Assembly: GCA_013297745.1 (NCBI GenBank)
Contig: JAAFIM010000017.1
Span: 1 to 61,229, forward strand
Source: Chitinophagales bacterium
Lineage (GTDB): Bacteria; Bacteroidota; Bacteroidia; Chitinophagales; Saprospiraceae
Direction of reading: 5' to 3'
DNA length: 61,229 nucleotides
Shown here one piece after another: positions 26,486 to 35,081 of the stretch. Position 1 is the stretch's first letter, and each line of letters starts with the position of its first letter. The translations under genes were made by a program, and so were the position numbers. The notes beneath the pieces were generated by a model, which did not search any database, was not told where the DNA came from, and worked only from the letters and a program-made list of their open reading frames with translations.

Positions 26486-28708
26486 ATGAACACAATGTCG
26501 TTATTTTCGTTTTTATTGTTGTGCGTTTTTTTTGCGCAACAGAGCAAAGCACAATTTTTATCCAATTATTGTGATGCTTCTTTTTCTTACACGTTGGACA
26601 CCAACAACTGTACAATTTCAGCTACGGCTGACTATTTTTATCCTGATTTAGATTATTCTTGGTATTTAAACGGGCAAAGTTTTAGCGGGGGGAATTTTAG
26701 TATTCCTGTGCAAATGAACGGTAATTATCAACTTTCGTTGTCTGTGAGCAATATGAATTTTTGCCACGCTAGCAGCACCGAGAGTGTAGATGTAACCTGT
26801 GCAGCGGTTAACTGTGCTGCTGATGCCAGTTTTACCGCAGTGGTAGATAGCCCCACTTGTCAAGCCACTTTTACGCTCAACAATCCACAAGCGGGTTATA
26901 TTTATTATTGGTATTTCCCTGATGGCAGCTATATTGCGGATAGCACTTTCCAGCCTATTACAGTTGATTTGCAAAATATCTATTATGGTTATGCTGCTGT
27001 GCAAGCGATTAGCAATACCAACCAAAATTGTAATGATTATCAATACCAAAATTTGACCATACCTTGCCTTCCGTCTATCAACGGCTCCACGCCGATTGTT
27101 GTGGCGACCAATGATAGTATAAATTGTACTACTACTTTGACTATACAAAATCCAGTGCAAGGCGTCTATTATACTTGGCACGTTTCCAATAGCAACGTTG
27201 GTTCTTATACAGGCAGCAGTATAACCGTTGCCACACTTTTGGGAAATTCACCCACCAACTATTCGCTTTTTGCTCAGGATTTGGGGGGAACTTATTATGA
27301 GTATTTATACGGTTCTTTTACCCCGACTTGTGGCAGCGTAGCAAATTGCAATCTCAACGCAACCTTATCGCATACTTTTGATAGTGTGAATTGTTTATAC
27401 GATTTTAGCTTAGCTAATTTACCTGCCAACGCTTACACCTATTGGTCATTCAACGGTCAATTTACCAATCATCAATCTTATGGACAGCAAGTTTCGGCTA
27501 CACCTTACAGAGCTGGTGATTCGCTTTGGGTTTCTGTTTCTATCAGCCAAGAAACGGTAAATAACGGGCATTATGTTTGCTATCAAAATATCAGTTTACC
27601 TTTGGGTACAGCTACTTGCGGTTTGTATGGACCTTGCAATTTGGATAGCTTAGGTTATAGCTATACTTATGATAGCACAACTTGCACTTATACCTTTTCG
27701 GTAAATAATCCCGACACCACAGGCAATACCCAATATTCTTGGGCTTTGGCTGGACAACATTTGAGCGGTGCGACTGTGCAGGTTTCTTTCTTATATGCTA
27801 ACCAACAAACACACAATTCGCTTTCTGCTTCGCAAGGGGTGAATTGCTACAACTATATTGGTTTTGATTTTACCCCATTATGTGGAACACAAGCCCCTTG
27901 CAACAATAATTACACTTTCAGCAGTAACACAACTTTAGATAGTTGTTTGGCTACTATTTCTGTTAGCGGCAATATCCCAGCCAATGCTCAATATGGATTT
28001 TATTTCTCTACACTTGGCTATTTGAACATAACCAACCAAACTACAGTAACCGTTCCGCTCACTTATTCTGGGGTTTATCCGATAGTATTTTATGTAAATG
28101 ATGGTTTCTGTTATTTTGATACTACAGTTTATTTATTGGATAAATGCACAGCTATTCCTATGGCTTGTTACGCTGAACCTATGATGACAATGGATGCAAC
28201 TAATGCCAATACAGTTTGGTTTGGGGTTGAACAATTCAATCACGGTTCCACTTATACTTTTGATTTTGGCGATGGTCAAACTGCTACTTTGGATGCTCAT
28301 AATTACTATTATGGTATTCCTCACACTTACAGCAACGGCAATCAAATGTATAATGTTGTATTGACGGTAGAAACAGATACTTGCTCCCAAACTTACGGCA
28401 GACAGTTGCGTATGGGCAATGTGTTGGCAGTGGATGAAAATAATACAACTGTAGAAAATAGCTTGAATTTATACCCTAATCCAAGCACGGATATTTTAAA
28501 TATACAACTTTCTCAAACCGTCAATGAATCTTTGCAATTGCAAGTTGTTGATGTCAATGGTAAAATTTGTGTACAACAAACCTTCAATGGTCAATATACG
28601 CAAATTGCTACCGCTTCGCTGCCTGCTGGTGTTTATATCTTACAACTTTCAGGCCGCGATAATAATTCTTTTAGCACAATAACCCAGCGTTTTGTGGTGA
28701 TAAAATAA
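26486..28708 (+). CDS. Secreted Cys-rich repeat protein with T9SS sorting domain
   Basis: 740 residues. The signal peptide ends QQSKAQF (near residue 25). Residues 26-560 contain about six modules of roughly 85-95 residues, each with a CNxxxxxxxxxDSxxC-type start (CDASFSYTLDTNNC, CAADASFTAVVDSPTC, CNLNATLSHTFDSVNC, CNLDSLGYSYTYDSTTC, CNNNYTFSSNTTLDSC). A PKD-like segment (YTFDFGDGQTATLD, near 590) precedes the C-terminal type A sorting domain (LNLYPNPSTDILNIQL to GVYILQLSGRD to TQRFVVIK). It should cross the outer membrane by the type IX system and be anchored or released. Paired Cys suggest disulfide-stabilised Ig-like modules. Likely adhesin or surface layer component; ligand unknown. Confidence 0.9.
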   Translation: MNTMSLFSFLLLCVFFAQQSKAQFLSNYCDASFSYTLDTNNCTISATADYFYPDLDYSWYLNGQSFSGGNFSIPVQMNGNYQLSLSVSNMNFCHASSTESVDVTCAAVNCAADASFTAVVDSPTCQATFTLNNPQAGYIYYWYFPDGSYIADSTFQPITVDLQNIYYGYAAVQAISNTNQNCNDYQYQNLTIPCLPSINGSTPIVVATNDSINCTTTLTIQNPVQGVYYTWHVSNSNVGSYTGSSITVATLLGNSPTNYSLFAQDLGGTYYEYLYGSFTPTCGSVANCNLNATLSHTFDSVNCLYDFSLANLPANAYTYWSFNGQFTNHQSYGQQVSATPYRAGDSLWVSVSISQETVNNGHYVCYQNISLPLGTATCGLYGPCNLDSLGYSYTYDSTTCTYTFSVNNPDTTGNTQYSWALAGQHLSGATVQVSFLYANQQTHNSLSASQGVNCYNYIGFDFTPLCGTQAPCNNNYTFSSNTTLDSCLATISVSGNIPANAQYGFYFSTLGYLNITNQTTVTVPLTYSGVYPIVFYVNDGFCYFDTTVYLLDKCTAIPMACYAEPMMTMDATNANTVWFGVEQFNHGSTYTFDFGDGQTATLDAHNYYYGIPHTYSNGNQMYNVVLTVETDTCSQTYGRQLRMGNVLAVDENNTTVENSLNLYPNPSTDILNIQLSQTVNESLQLQVVDVNGKICVQQTFNGQYTQIATASLPAGVYILQLSGRDNNSFSTITQRFVVIK

Positions 28709-28749
28709 GTAATGGTTTAGAGTTTTTAAAATGTTAAAATTTTAAAGCT

Positions 28750-28783
28750 ATGCGGTGCGTTGTGATAACGTGCCGCATTTTTT
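28750..28783 (+). terminator. Rho-independent terminator of the T9SS gene
   Basis: TGCGGTGCGTT (28751-28761) pairs with AACGTGCCGCA (28767-28777) with two G-U pairs, loop GTGAT, then a T run. Its 3' arm enters the 52-bp direct repeat at 28775. Confidence 0.85.
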
Positions 28784-28826
28784 ATTTGTAGAAATCTATA
28801 TTTTTTAAAAAAGTACTATCTTTGCG
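28775..28826 (+). repeat. 52-bp direct repeat, left copy (promoter-bearing)
   Basis: The 52 bases from GCATTTTTT to TATCTTTGCG are identical to 31227-31278. It contains the -7 element TATCTTTG (28817-28824) that should drive the caspase-like gene. The copies flank a two-gene cassette of 2.4 kb. Confidence 0.95.
28817..28824 (+). promoter_or_regulatory. -7 element for the caspase-like cassette
   Basis: TATCTTTG, 37 nt before the ATG at 28862. A TTTG at 28785-28788 is 28 nt away, too far for a normal -33 element. Confidence 0.6.
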
Positions 28827-28871
28827 TTTCAAATCTAACTTTTAACCAAAAAAATGTAACAATGAGCAATT

Positions 28872-28885
28872 ACACACACACACAC
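28872..28885 (+). repeat. (AC)7 dinucleotide tract that puts the upstream ATG out of frame
   Basis: An ATG at 28862 opens a frame (MSNYTHTHGRRTA, then stop) across seven AC units. Adding one AC unit, or removing two, joins that ATG to the downstream gene without a stop, reading MSNYTHTHTGGEQLNQNLNG and on through the ATG at 28938. As sequenced the frame is off by one base. Confidence 0.85.
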
Positions 28886-28937
28886 GGGCGGCGAACAGCT
28901 TAATCAAAATTTAAATGGCGAAACCACCACTAAAAAA

Positions 28938-30515
28938 ATGCCAATAACTAGCCAACCACAGCCGACCACAGGTGGCGAAATTGCTAATCCCGAAACTGAA
29001 AATACCAACGATAACAACCCAGTAGCCAACAATAGCACAGCTACCAATAATCAACCCCAAGTCAATCCTGAAGCCGCAACCACTGAAACTTCCCAACCCA
29101 ATTATGAAGTCCCAGCCGATGCTCAAATTAGCGGCAAAGTGGGTAAAAATGGCAAAAATCAAACCGACGATATTAGCCTTGTGCAAAAACTCCTGCATCG
29201 TGGCGGGTTGAAGAATATAACCGTATCTGGTCAATTGGATGCAGCCACAGAAGAAGCTATCACTTCTTTCAAAATGGTTTATGGGTTAGTAACCGATTTT
29301 TGTGCCATACATCCAGAAGAATTTCATATTCTACAAAAATTAACCCCTAACTCTTTGGGCGCTTACAAACGTAAAGGGGTGTTTGCCAAAGTAATTGATA
29401 CTCCAGATGCAGCCCCTAAAATGGCAGCTTTATACGATTTTATCAGCAAAAACAATTCTGAAAAAGAAGCCAACGCCGAACCCCAGCAAGAAAACGAAGC
29501 TCCCAATGGCGAACTTGTAGATTTGGCAGTAAGCCCAAGTTCTTATGAAGGGCAGCATTGGAAAGGTGGCGATGATGCAGCTGACCAAAAAGAAGTAGTT
29601 GATTTTGCTGAAAAAGCTCTAAAAATGACTCAAAAACACAGCACCTTCAAACAAATAGGCTTTGAAAGTGGCAAAGATTTGTTGTCGCAAATGGAAAAAG
29701 CTTGTGAAGGTGGTAAAGAGATTCGCTATATGGCATTTTTTGGACACGCTGGTGCTGATGGACTTTATGGAAAAGAAGGTGTGGGCTTGCAAACAGTAGG
29801 GAATAACCCACAATTTCCAAACGTTACAACATCTGAACGGGAGAAGGGCGGTAGAAATACTTCCGATTTGGCTATTTTAGTTGAAAAAGAAAAAATAAAA
29901 TTCCATAAAGATGGAATTATTTTATTCCTAAATGCATGTAATACTTATCACGATATTGAGACTCACGTGGATGCAGACACAGGAAAAATAGACGAATCAA
30001 CAGAATCGTTCGCGCGAGAAATAGCTATCGCAACGCAAACTCCAGTAGTTGGAGCAATTAGTTCAACAGGAAGTAGTATTGTTGATGCTCTTAACACACA
30101 GTATTCTACAAAATCCCATACAGACCCAGAAAAAAATGCCAAAGTAGGTTTCTACTTGATTATTCCTTTAGGGAAAAATAAAGGTGTTCATACAATACAA
30201 ATGGGAACAGAAATAAACTTAGAAAAAGCAAAAGAGTATTTAACGAAATACAGGGATGAGCAAAAAACAAGACTTCAGCGTGCTTTAGAAAAAGACCCTA
30301 AATTTAAAGCGTTTGTGTATGTGGCGCAATCCACAGGCAACATAGAAAATATAGAGCAAGCTTTAAGCACTTCTGCCGGAGGCGAATTTTTACGCCAATT
30401 TGGGAAACAATGTGGTTATGAAACGGAAGTAAATCAGCTAATTGAGTTGTCAAAACCGCTCCCGCCTGTGCAACCATTACAAAAGCCAGAACCAGCAAAA
30501 AAATCTAAAAAATAA
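28938..30515 (+). CDS. Peptidoglycan-binding-like plus caspase/CHAT-like protein, candidate effector
   Basis: 525 residues from the first in-frame ATG; 551 if the (AC)n tract joins it to the ATG at 28862. No signal peptide. Residues 1-60 are Asn/Thr/Pro-rich linker. Residues about 64-135 match a peptidoglycan-binding-1-like fold (ISGKVGKNGKNQTDDISLVQ, LLHRGG, VSGQLDAATEEAITSF). Residues about 205-400 look like a caspase/CHAT peptidase: strand plus FFGHAGADG (His270), ILFLNACNT (Cys334), FAREIAIATQTPVVGAI and SSTGSS. The His/Cys spacing suits a catalytic dyad. The C-terminal 100 residues are helical and charged. A lipoprotein gene begins 6 nt downstream. The domain mix is reminiscent of toxins delivered by contractile or type VI-like systems, none of which is visible here. 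Protease activity is inferred from motifs only. Confidence 0.85.
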   Translation: MPITSQPQPTTGGEIANPETENTNDNNPVANNSTATNNQPQVNPEAATTETSQPNYEVPADAQISGKVGKNGKNQTDDISLVQKLLHRGGLKNITVSGQLDAATEEAITSFKMVYGLVTDFCAIHPEEFHILQKLTPNSLGAYKRKGVFAKVIDTPDAAPKMAALYDFISKNNSEKEANAEPQQENEAPNGELVDLAVSPSSYEGQHWKGGDDAADQKEVVDFAEKALKMTQKHSTFKQIGFESGKDLLSQMEKACEGGKEIRYMAFFGHAGADGLYGKEGVGLQTVGNNPQFPNVTTSEREKGGRNTSDLAILVEKEKIKFHKDGIILFLNACNTYHDIETHVDADTGKIDESTESFAREIAIATQTPVVGAISSTGSSIVDALNTQYSTKSHTDPEKNAKVGFYLIIPLGKNKGVHTIQMGTEINLEKAKEYLTKYRDEQKTRLQRALEKDPKFKAFVYVAQSTGNIENIEQALSTSAGGEFLRQFGKQCGYETEVNQLIELSKPLPPVQPLQKPEPAKKSKK

Positions 30516-30521
30516 AATCTT

Positions 30522-31184
30522 ATGTTATTGATAGCTTTTTTTATATTTTTTTGTGTAGCGTGTGGAGAACCACAAAATACTAATGTCAAGACACTCACAA
30601 AGGATACTGCAATTGTTACCGTTGATAAAGAACGTCAAAATAGGGATAAATATATGCATCATTTTTTCACGCGTGATAAAAAACGTGTTATCAGATTTGA
30701 GTCTTATGATGTCCACCAACTCGCTAAAATGGTTACAGAAGTAGAAGCGACTGAATTATTATCATATCAGCGAGTTTTATCGGACACATTTAAACAAAAA
30801 CTAACACTCAATTATATGAGTGATTCTCTTGAAGTGGCGCGCTCAATAGCTTTAATTATTCTTAAAAATTATTATCATACCCCATTTCGCAATGCAACTG
30901 ATGATATACGCCCTTGGATGGAGGAACAATACAAACCCCACATTCAGTATGTTGAGGATTCTGTAGATATGGACAGCGCGTGCATAAATACTTACCCTTT
31001 AGCTTACTTTTTCTTGCGATATTGTAAATATGGTCCAGCTGAAAATATGAGTAAAGCAGATTTTATAATTTTATCACAAGCTTATGCTCATATCAAATCC
31101 CACCCCAAGCTAAAAAATCACCCGCCCATAAAAAAAATGCTGCAAAAACTCGCCACAAAGAAATGGGACGATGACGAGGACTAA
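30522..31184 (+). CDS. Lipoprotein partner of the caspase-like protein
   Basis: 220 residues. A short hydrophobic leader ends in VACG (lipobox, Cys13), giving an outer- or inner-membrane lipoprotein of helical, charged character (VHQLAKMVTEVEATELLSYQ, DSLEVARSIALIILKNYYHT, DDIRPWMEEQYKPHIQYVED). No family recognised. It starts 6 nt after the caspase-like gene and ends before a terminator at 31207, so the two form an isolated operon. Size and location fit a periplasmic immunity protein or an anchor for the protease-like partner; this is inference. Confidence 0.8.
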   Translation: MLLIAFFIFFCVACGEPQNTNVKTLTKDTAIVTVDKERQNRDKYMHHFFTRDKKRVIRFESYDVHQLAKMVTEVEATELLSYQRVLSDTFKQKLTLNYMSDSLEVARSIALIILKNYYHTPFRNATDDIRPWMEEQYKPHIQYVEDSVDMDSACINTYPLAYFFLRYCKYGPAENMSKADFIILSQAYAHIKSHPKLKNHPPIKKMLQKLATKKWDDDED

Positions 31185-31206
31185 AAAATAACTTGCCCAA
31201 ATATAA

Positions 31207-31235
31207 GCCCTTGCATTAGTGTAGGGGCATTTTTT
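31207..31235 (+). terminator. Rho-independent terminator of the cassette
   Basis: GCCCTTGCA (31207-31215) pairs with TGTAGGGGC (31220-31228) with two G-U pairs and a TTAG loop, then a T run. As on the left side, the 3' arm runs into the 52-bp repeat. Confidence 0.8.
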
Positions 31236-31278
31236 ATTTGTAGAAATCTATATTTTTTAAAAAAGTACTATCTTTGCG
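31227..31278 (+). repeat. 52-bp direct repeat, right copy (metF promoter)
   Basis: Identical to 28775-28826. It carries TATCTTTG at 31269-31276, 40 nt before metF. The flanks of the two copies are unrelated on both sides. Confidence 0.95.
31269..31276 (+). promoter_or_regulatory. -7 element for metF
   Basis: TATCTTTG followed by CG, in the same setting as the -7 element at 28817 because it is part of the repeated 52 bp. Confidence 0.6.
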
Positions 31279-31316
31279 CCAATTTATAATTTATTAAAAA
31301 AATCTATTCTATTTAT

Positions 31317-32273
31317 ATGAAAGTTACCGAACATTTTCGCCGCGCTGGGGACAAAACGCTAATTTCTTTTGAAATCCTTCCTCCCGTAAAAGGCGGCAAT
31401 ATACAATCTATTTTCAGCACTTTAGACCCATTGATGGAGTTCAAACCGCCATTTATTGACGTTACTTACCACCGCGAGGAGTTTATGTACCGCAAACACG
31501 GCAATGGCTATTATGAAAAATTTGCTGTGCGCAAACGCCCTGGCACGATAGGTATTTGTGCGGCGATTATGCACCGTTACGGGGTAGATGCTGTGCCGCA
31601 TTTGATTTGTGGCGGTTTTACTATAGAAGAAACCGAAGACGCGCTGATTGATTTGCACTTCTTGGGTATTGATAATGTTTTATTGTTGAGGGGCGACGCG
31701 CGCAAGTTTGAGGAAAAATTTGAACCCGAAGTGGGCGGGCATAGTTTCGCTATAGATTTGGTAGAACAAGCCAAAAATATGAACGAAGGCCGCTATCTAG
31801 ATGCGTCTATCAACAACCCCCAACCTACAGATTTTTGTATAGCTATAGCGGGTTATCCCGAACGCCATTTTGAAGCGCCCAACGAGGTGAGCGATTTGCA
31901 CTTCCTCAAAAAGAAAGTAGAAGCGGGCGCGGATTATATCGTTACGCAGATGTTTTTTGATAATAAAAAATACTTTGATTTTGTACAAAAATGCCGCGAT
32001 GCGGGTATTGATGTGCCTATAGTGCCAGGCCTCAAGCCACTTACCAAAATGTACCAATTGGCTTCTTTGCCCCGCCATTTTCATATTGAGTTGCCCGAAG
32101 ATTTGGTGCATCCGTTCGTAAAAGCCAAAAACGCTCAAGAACGCCAACAAATTGGGGTGGAATGGTGTATAGCTCAAAGTCAAGAGCTTAAAGCGGCTGG
32201 TGTGCCTTGCTTGCATTATTATACAATGAGCGATGTGGATACAATCACCAAAATTGTGAAAGCAGTTTATTAG
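31317..32273 (+). CDS. metF: 5,10-methylenetetrahydrofolate reductase
   Basis: 318 residues, normal length. FAD-dependent TIM-barrel enzyme that reduces methylene-THF to methyl-THF for methionine synthesis. Signature SFEILPPVKGG contains the catalytic Glu19; others are FIDVTYHREE, PHLICGGFTIEETEDALIDL, LLRGD, YIVTQMFFDNKKYFDFVQ, VPIVPGLKPLT and a C-terminal LHYYTMSD. It is transcribed from the repeated promoter. The stop codon is followed within a few bases by a 41-bp repeat array. No methionine synthase gene or SAM riboswitch is seen nearby. Confidence 0.95.
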   Translation: MKVTEHFRRAGDKTLISFEILPPVKGGNIQSIFSTLDPLMEFKPPFIDVTYHREEFMYRKHGNGYYEKFAVRKRPGTIGICAAIMHRYGVDAVPHLICGGFTIEETEDALIDLHFLGIDNVLLLRGDARKFEEKFEPEVGGHSFAIDLVEQAKNMNEGRYLDASINNPQPTDFCIAIAGYPERHFEAPNEVSDLHFLKKKVEAGADYIVTQMFFDNKKYFDFVQKCRDAGIDVPIVPGLKPLTKMYQLASLPRHFHIELPEDLVHPFVKAKNAQERQQIGVEWCIAQSQELKAAGVPCLHYYTMSDVDTITKIVKAVY

Positions 32274-32279
32274 TTTCGT

Positions 32280-32470
32280 TTGCAAACGTACAGTTACCAA
32301 ATAAAAGTATTCATTTGCATTTGCCAACGTATTGTTTCAAACTAAAAGTATTCATTTGCATTTGCAAACGTATAGTTATAAACTAAAAGTATTCATTTGC
32401 ATTTGCCAACGTACAGTTTCAAACTAAAAGTATTCATTTGCATTTGCAAACGTATTGTTTCAAATTGAAT
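32280..32470. repeat. 41-bp tandem repeat array (about 4.6 units) after metF
   Basis: Units start at 32280, 32321, 32362, 32403 and 32444, exactly 41 nt apart, each with TTGC[AC]AACGTA then AAAAGTATTCATTTGCAT. Units alternate GCAAACG and GCCAACG. The first unit begins in the palindrome CGTTTGCAAACG. The array takes up most of the 303-nt gap; the remainder has a weak -7 element (TATCTTTC, 32502-32509) for batD. Confidence 0.95.
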
Positions 32471-32576
32471 AACGACACTCTAATTTTAAACAATATAAAT
32501 CTATCTTTCTACAGCAGCAAACATTCTTGCTTTGTTGTTTATATTTTGAATAAAACCTAAAATAAGTTGCCGTTTT

Positions 32577-34295
32577 ATGTATAATTTATTGATGTGGAAA
32601 TTTATTTTTTCTTTTATTTATCTATTCTTACCTTTTGGGTGTTGGGCGCAAGGGCTGTTGAAAGCATCTTTGAGCCAATCCCAAACCGTGCTAAATCAAC
32701 CCGTTGAGTTGCGTTATAAGTTGGAAAATGCCAAATTTGTAAACTTTCCTGCGATTAAATTAGCCGATTTTGATGTAATGGGACCTTCTACTATGATAAG
32801 CCAAACCGTTATCAACGGGCAAGTATCTTCCTCTGAAGTTTATACTTTTGTGCTATATCCGCGCCGTGTGGGCAAATTTTCTATCCCAGCACTTACCGTT
32901 AAGACCAATACCAAACAAACTTTAACCGCGCCCGCTTTGTCTTTGGAGGTGGCCAAACAGGTTAAAAATGATAAACAGCAAGGCGAAATTTTGCTTATCA
33001 CAGAGGTTAGCAACCGCAATCCAGTCAAAGGCGAACAGTTGCTGATTGATTTAAAATTATACACACAAGTGAATTTGGAAGGGTTAAAAATTGCGAGATT
33101 GCCCAATTCAACCAATTTGCTGCTGCAAGAAATGCGCGGTTTTGACAACGATTGGAAAGAAACCAACCTTAACGGCAAAAAATACTTTGCGGCTTCTATT
33201 TATCGGGCTGTGGCTTTTGCTACTCAAGCTGGTCAATTTTCTATAGATGGGGCTATGGTGCAAGTGGGAGTTTTGGAAGATAATCCCAACAATTCTTTTA
33301 GCAGTTTTGCACAAATTGTACCCAAAGTGCTTAATTCAGAACCTGTAGCGTTGGAGGTAGAAAATATAAATGATGCCCCCGAATTTTTTAAGGGAGCGGT
33401 GGGTTCTTATAATATGTTGGCTTATGTGGATAAAAATAATATCAGCACTGACGATGCCCTGCGTTTGTTTGTGCGTATAAATGGAGAAGGGGATATAAAA
33501 CAGGTTTTTGCGCCCGAATTGCTGGATAAAGATACAGCTTTTGAGGTGTTTGAACCCACTTTTAACGAAGAAATAGCAGTAACCACCCGCGCTGTGGGCG
33601 GGGTCAAAACGTTTGAATTTGTACTAAATCCCACTAAAACGGGTACTTTTGAGGTGTCGCCTGTTTTTGTTTATTATAATAACGAACTTAAACGATTTGT
33701 GAGAAAAGATACCACTTTTGTTATCAATATCTCTCAAGGCAAAAATCCCCTCGTTACAAAAATCACCAGCAATACTCCAGCCGCCAAAGCGGATACGCTC
33801 GAGTTATTGCCCGCTCAAACCGAAACGGTTTTGACTCAAGACGCTAAATTTTCTCTGTTTGGTTCTGTGTATTTCTACTTGGGTTTGGGTTTAATCTGGT
33901 CGGCTTTTCCCCTTTTGCGCCGTTATGAGCAGCGAAAATCATCTCCTGTAGCTGATGCGCCTATAAACGCCAACTTAGCCGCTCAAAAACACCTTAATAA
34001 TTCCCGCCAATTGCTCGCTGGGGGACAAAATACGCCCTTTTATCAAGCTATAGAACAGGGTTTGCAGCAGTACGTAGCCGATAAGTTAGATTTGCCTTTG
34101 GCTGATATTAGCAAGAATACCATTCAGAATATCTTAGCGCAAAAAGCTGTTAATCAAGCGTTAATTAACCATTTTTTACAAATTTTGGACGCTTGTTATC
34201 TGGCTATTTACGCGGGAATTTATCCCAACAACTCGCCCGCCGAAATCCAACAGAAAGCGGAAGCGTTAATCGCTGATTTGGAAAAATGTTTGTAG
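32577..34295 (+). CDS. batD: BatD-like protein
   Basis: 572 residues. Signal peptide (cut after CWAQG, near residue 26), extracytoplasmic beta-rich domains (LKASLSQSQTVLNQPVELRY, FDVMGPSTMISQTVINGQVS, YTFVLYPRRVGKFSIPALTV) typical of BatD, one membrane segment near residue 430 (FGSVYFYLGLGLIWSAFPLL) and a cytosolic helical tail. An ATG at 32592 is an alternative start. Bat proteins (with BatA/B VWA and MoxR ATPase) assist aerotolerance/stress in Bacteroidota. Here only batD and batE are present; batABC and moxR are not in the window, so the operon is split. Confidence 0.88.
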   Translation: MYNLLMWKFIFSFIYLFLPFGCWAQGLLKASLSQSQTVLNQPVELRYKLENAKFVNFPAIKLADFDVMGPSTMISQTVINGQVSSSEVYTFVLYPRRVGKFSIPALTVKTNTKQTLTAPALSLEVAKQVKNDKQQGEILLITEVSNRNPVKGEQLLIDLKLYTQVNLEGLKIARLPNSTNLLLQEMRGFDNDWKETNLNGKKYFAASIYRAVAFATQAGQFSIDGAMVQVGVLEDNPNNSFSSFAQIVPKVLNSEPVALEVENINDAPEFFKGAVGSYNMLAYVDKNNISTDDALRLFVRINGEGDIKQVFAPELLDKDTAFEVFEPTFNEEIAVTTRAVGGVKTFEFVLNPTKTGTFEVSPVFVYYNNELKRFVRKDTTFVINISQGKNPLVTKITSNTPAAKADTLELLPAQTETVLTQDAKFSLFGSVYFYLGLGLIWSAFPLLRRYEQRKSSPVADAPINANLAAQKHLNNSRQLLAGGQNTPFYQAIEQGLQQYVADKLDLPLADISKNTIQNILAQKAVNQALINHFLQILDACYLAIYAGIYPNNSPAEIQQKAEALIADLEKCL

Positions 34296-34325
34296 AATAA
34301 CATTATCGCAACCCACGCCTTTTTT

Positions 34326-35045
34326 ATGAAAACAGTAATTTATTTGCCTTTTTTGTTCCCTATAGGGCTTTTCGCCCAAACTGCCCCCGCACTATTCGCA
34401 GAGGCTTTGGCTGCCCAACAAAAAGCGGATAACCAACGCGCTATAGTTTTATACGATAGCATTTTAGCCCAAAATATAGCCTCTTCAGAATTGTATCATA
34501 ACCTTGCCCTTTGTCATCACCAACTCAACCAAACGGGAAAAGCGGTTTTGTACCTGCAAAAATCTTTACAACTCAACCCGCATAATCCCTCCGCTTTGCA
34601 CAATCTCAAAGTCGTGCAGCAATTCGTAGAAAATCCTGTCAAACCACTACAGCATTCTTTTTTGGGCAATTTAATCCATTCTACAGCTGGCGTTTTTTCC
34701 GCTACCGTTTGGGCGGTTATTTTCCTAACGCTTAATCTGCTGCTTTGCGCATTTTGGCCTTTTCTAAAGAAAAAAATCTACCTTTGCGCTGCTGCTATCG
34801 CTGTTGCGTTGCTATCATTAGGCGCGGCTTTTTACCAAAAAAATTGGGTAGAAGAGGCCAAAAAAGCGGTTTTAATCAAAAATTTTGCTTTGCGCAGCAA
34901 TCCCAGCCCTCAAGGGGAGGAGTTGCAAAAGATAAGCGAGGGGGAAATTTTACAAATTTTAGCGGTTGAAAATGAGTGGTTTAAGGTTCAATTGCGGGAC
35001 GGAATGCAGGGTTGGTTGCCTGCTATGAGCTTGGAAACAGTATAA
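34326..35045 (+). CDS. batE: BatE-like TPR protein
   Basis: 239 residues. Signal peptide (IGLFAQTA), two or three TPR units at about 22-100 (LFAEALAAQQKADNQRAIVLYDSI, SELYHNLALCHHQLNQTGKAVLYLQKSLQLNPHN), two membrane segments (VWAVIFLTLNLLLCAFWPF, IYLCAAAIAVALLSLGAAFY) and a C-terminal SH3b-like domain (VLIKNFALRSNPS, ILQILAVENEWFKVQL, GWLPAMSLE). This order is that of BatE. It follows batD by 30 nt and precedes nadE by 36 nt. Confidence 0.85.
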   Translation: MKTVIYLPFLFPIGLFAQTAPALFAEALAAQQKADNQRAIVLYDSILAQNIASSELYHNLALCHHQLNQTGKAVLYLQKSLQLNPHNPSALHNLKVVQQFVENPVKPLQHSFLGNLIHSTAGVFSATVWAVIFLTLNLLLCAFWPFLKKKIYLCAAAIAVALLSLGAAFYQKNWVEEAKKAVLIKNFALRSNPSPQGEELQKISEGEILQILAVENEWFKVQLRDGMQGWLPAMSLETV

Positions 35046-35081
35046 AATATCGCATCACATTCAAAATAATATCATAAAAGT

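Noticed and set aside
26666-27181. 171-residue minus-strand frame inside the T9SS gene
   Set aside because: Antisense shadow of a Thr/Asn/Tyr-rich coding region.
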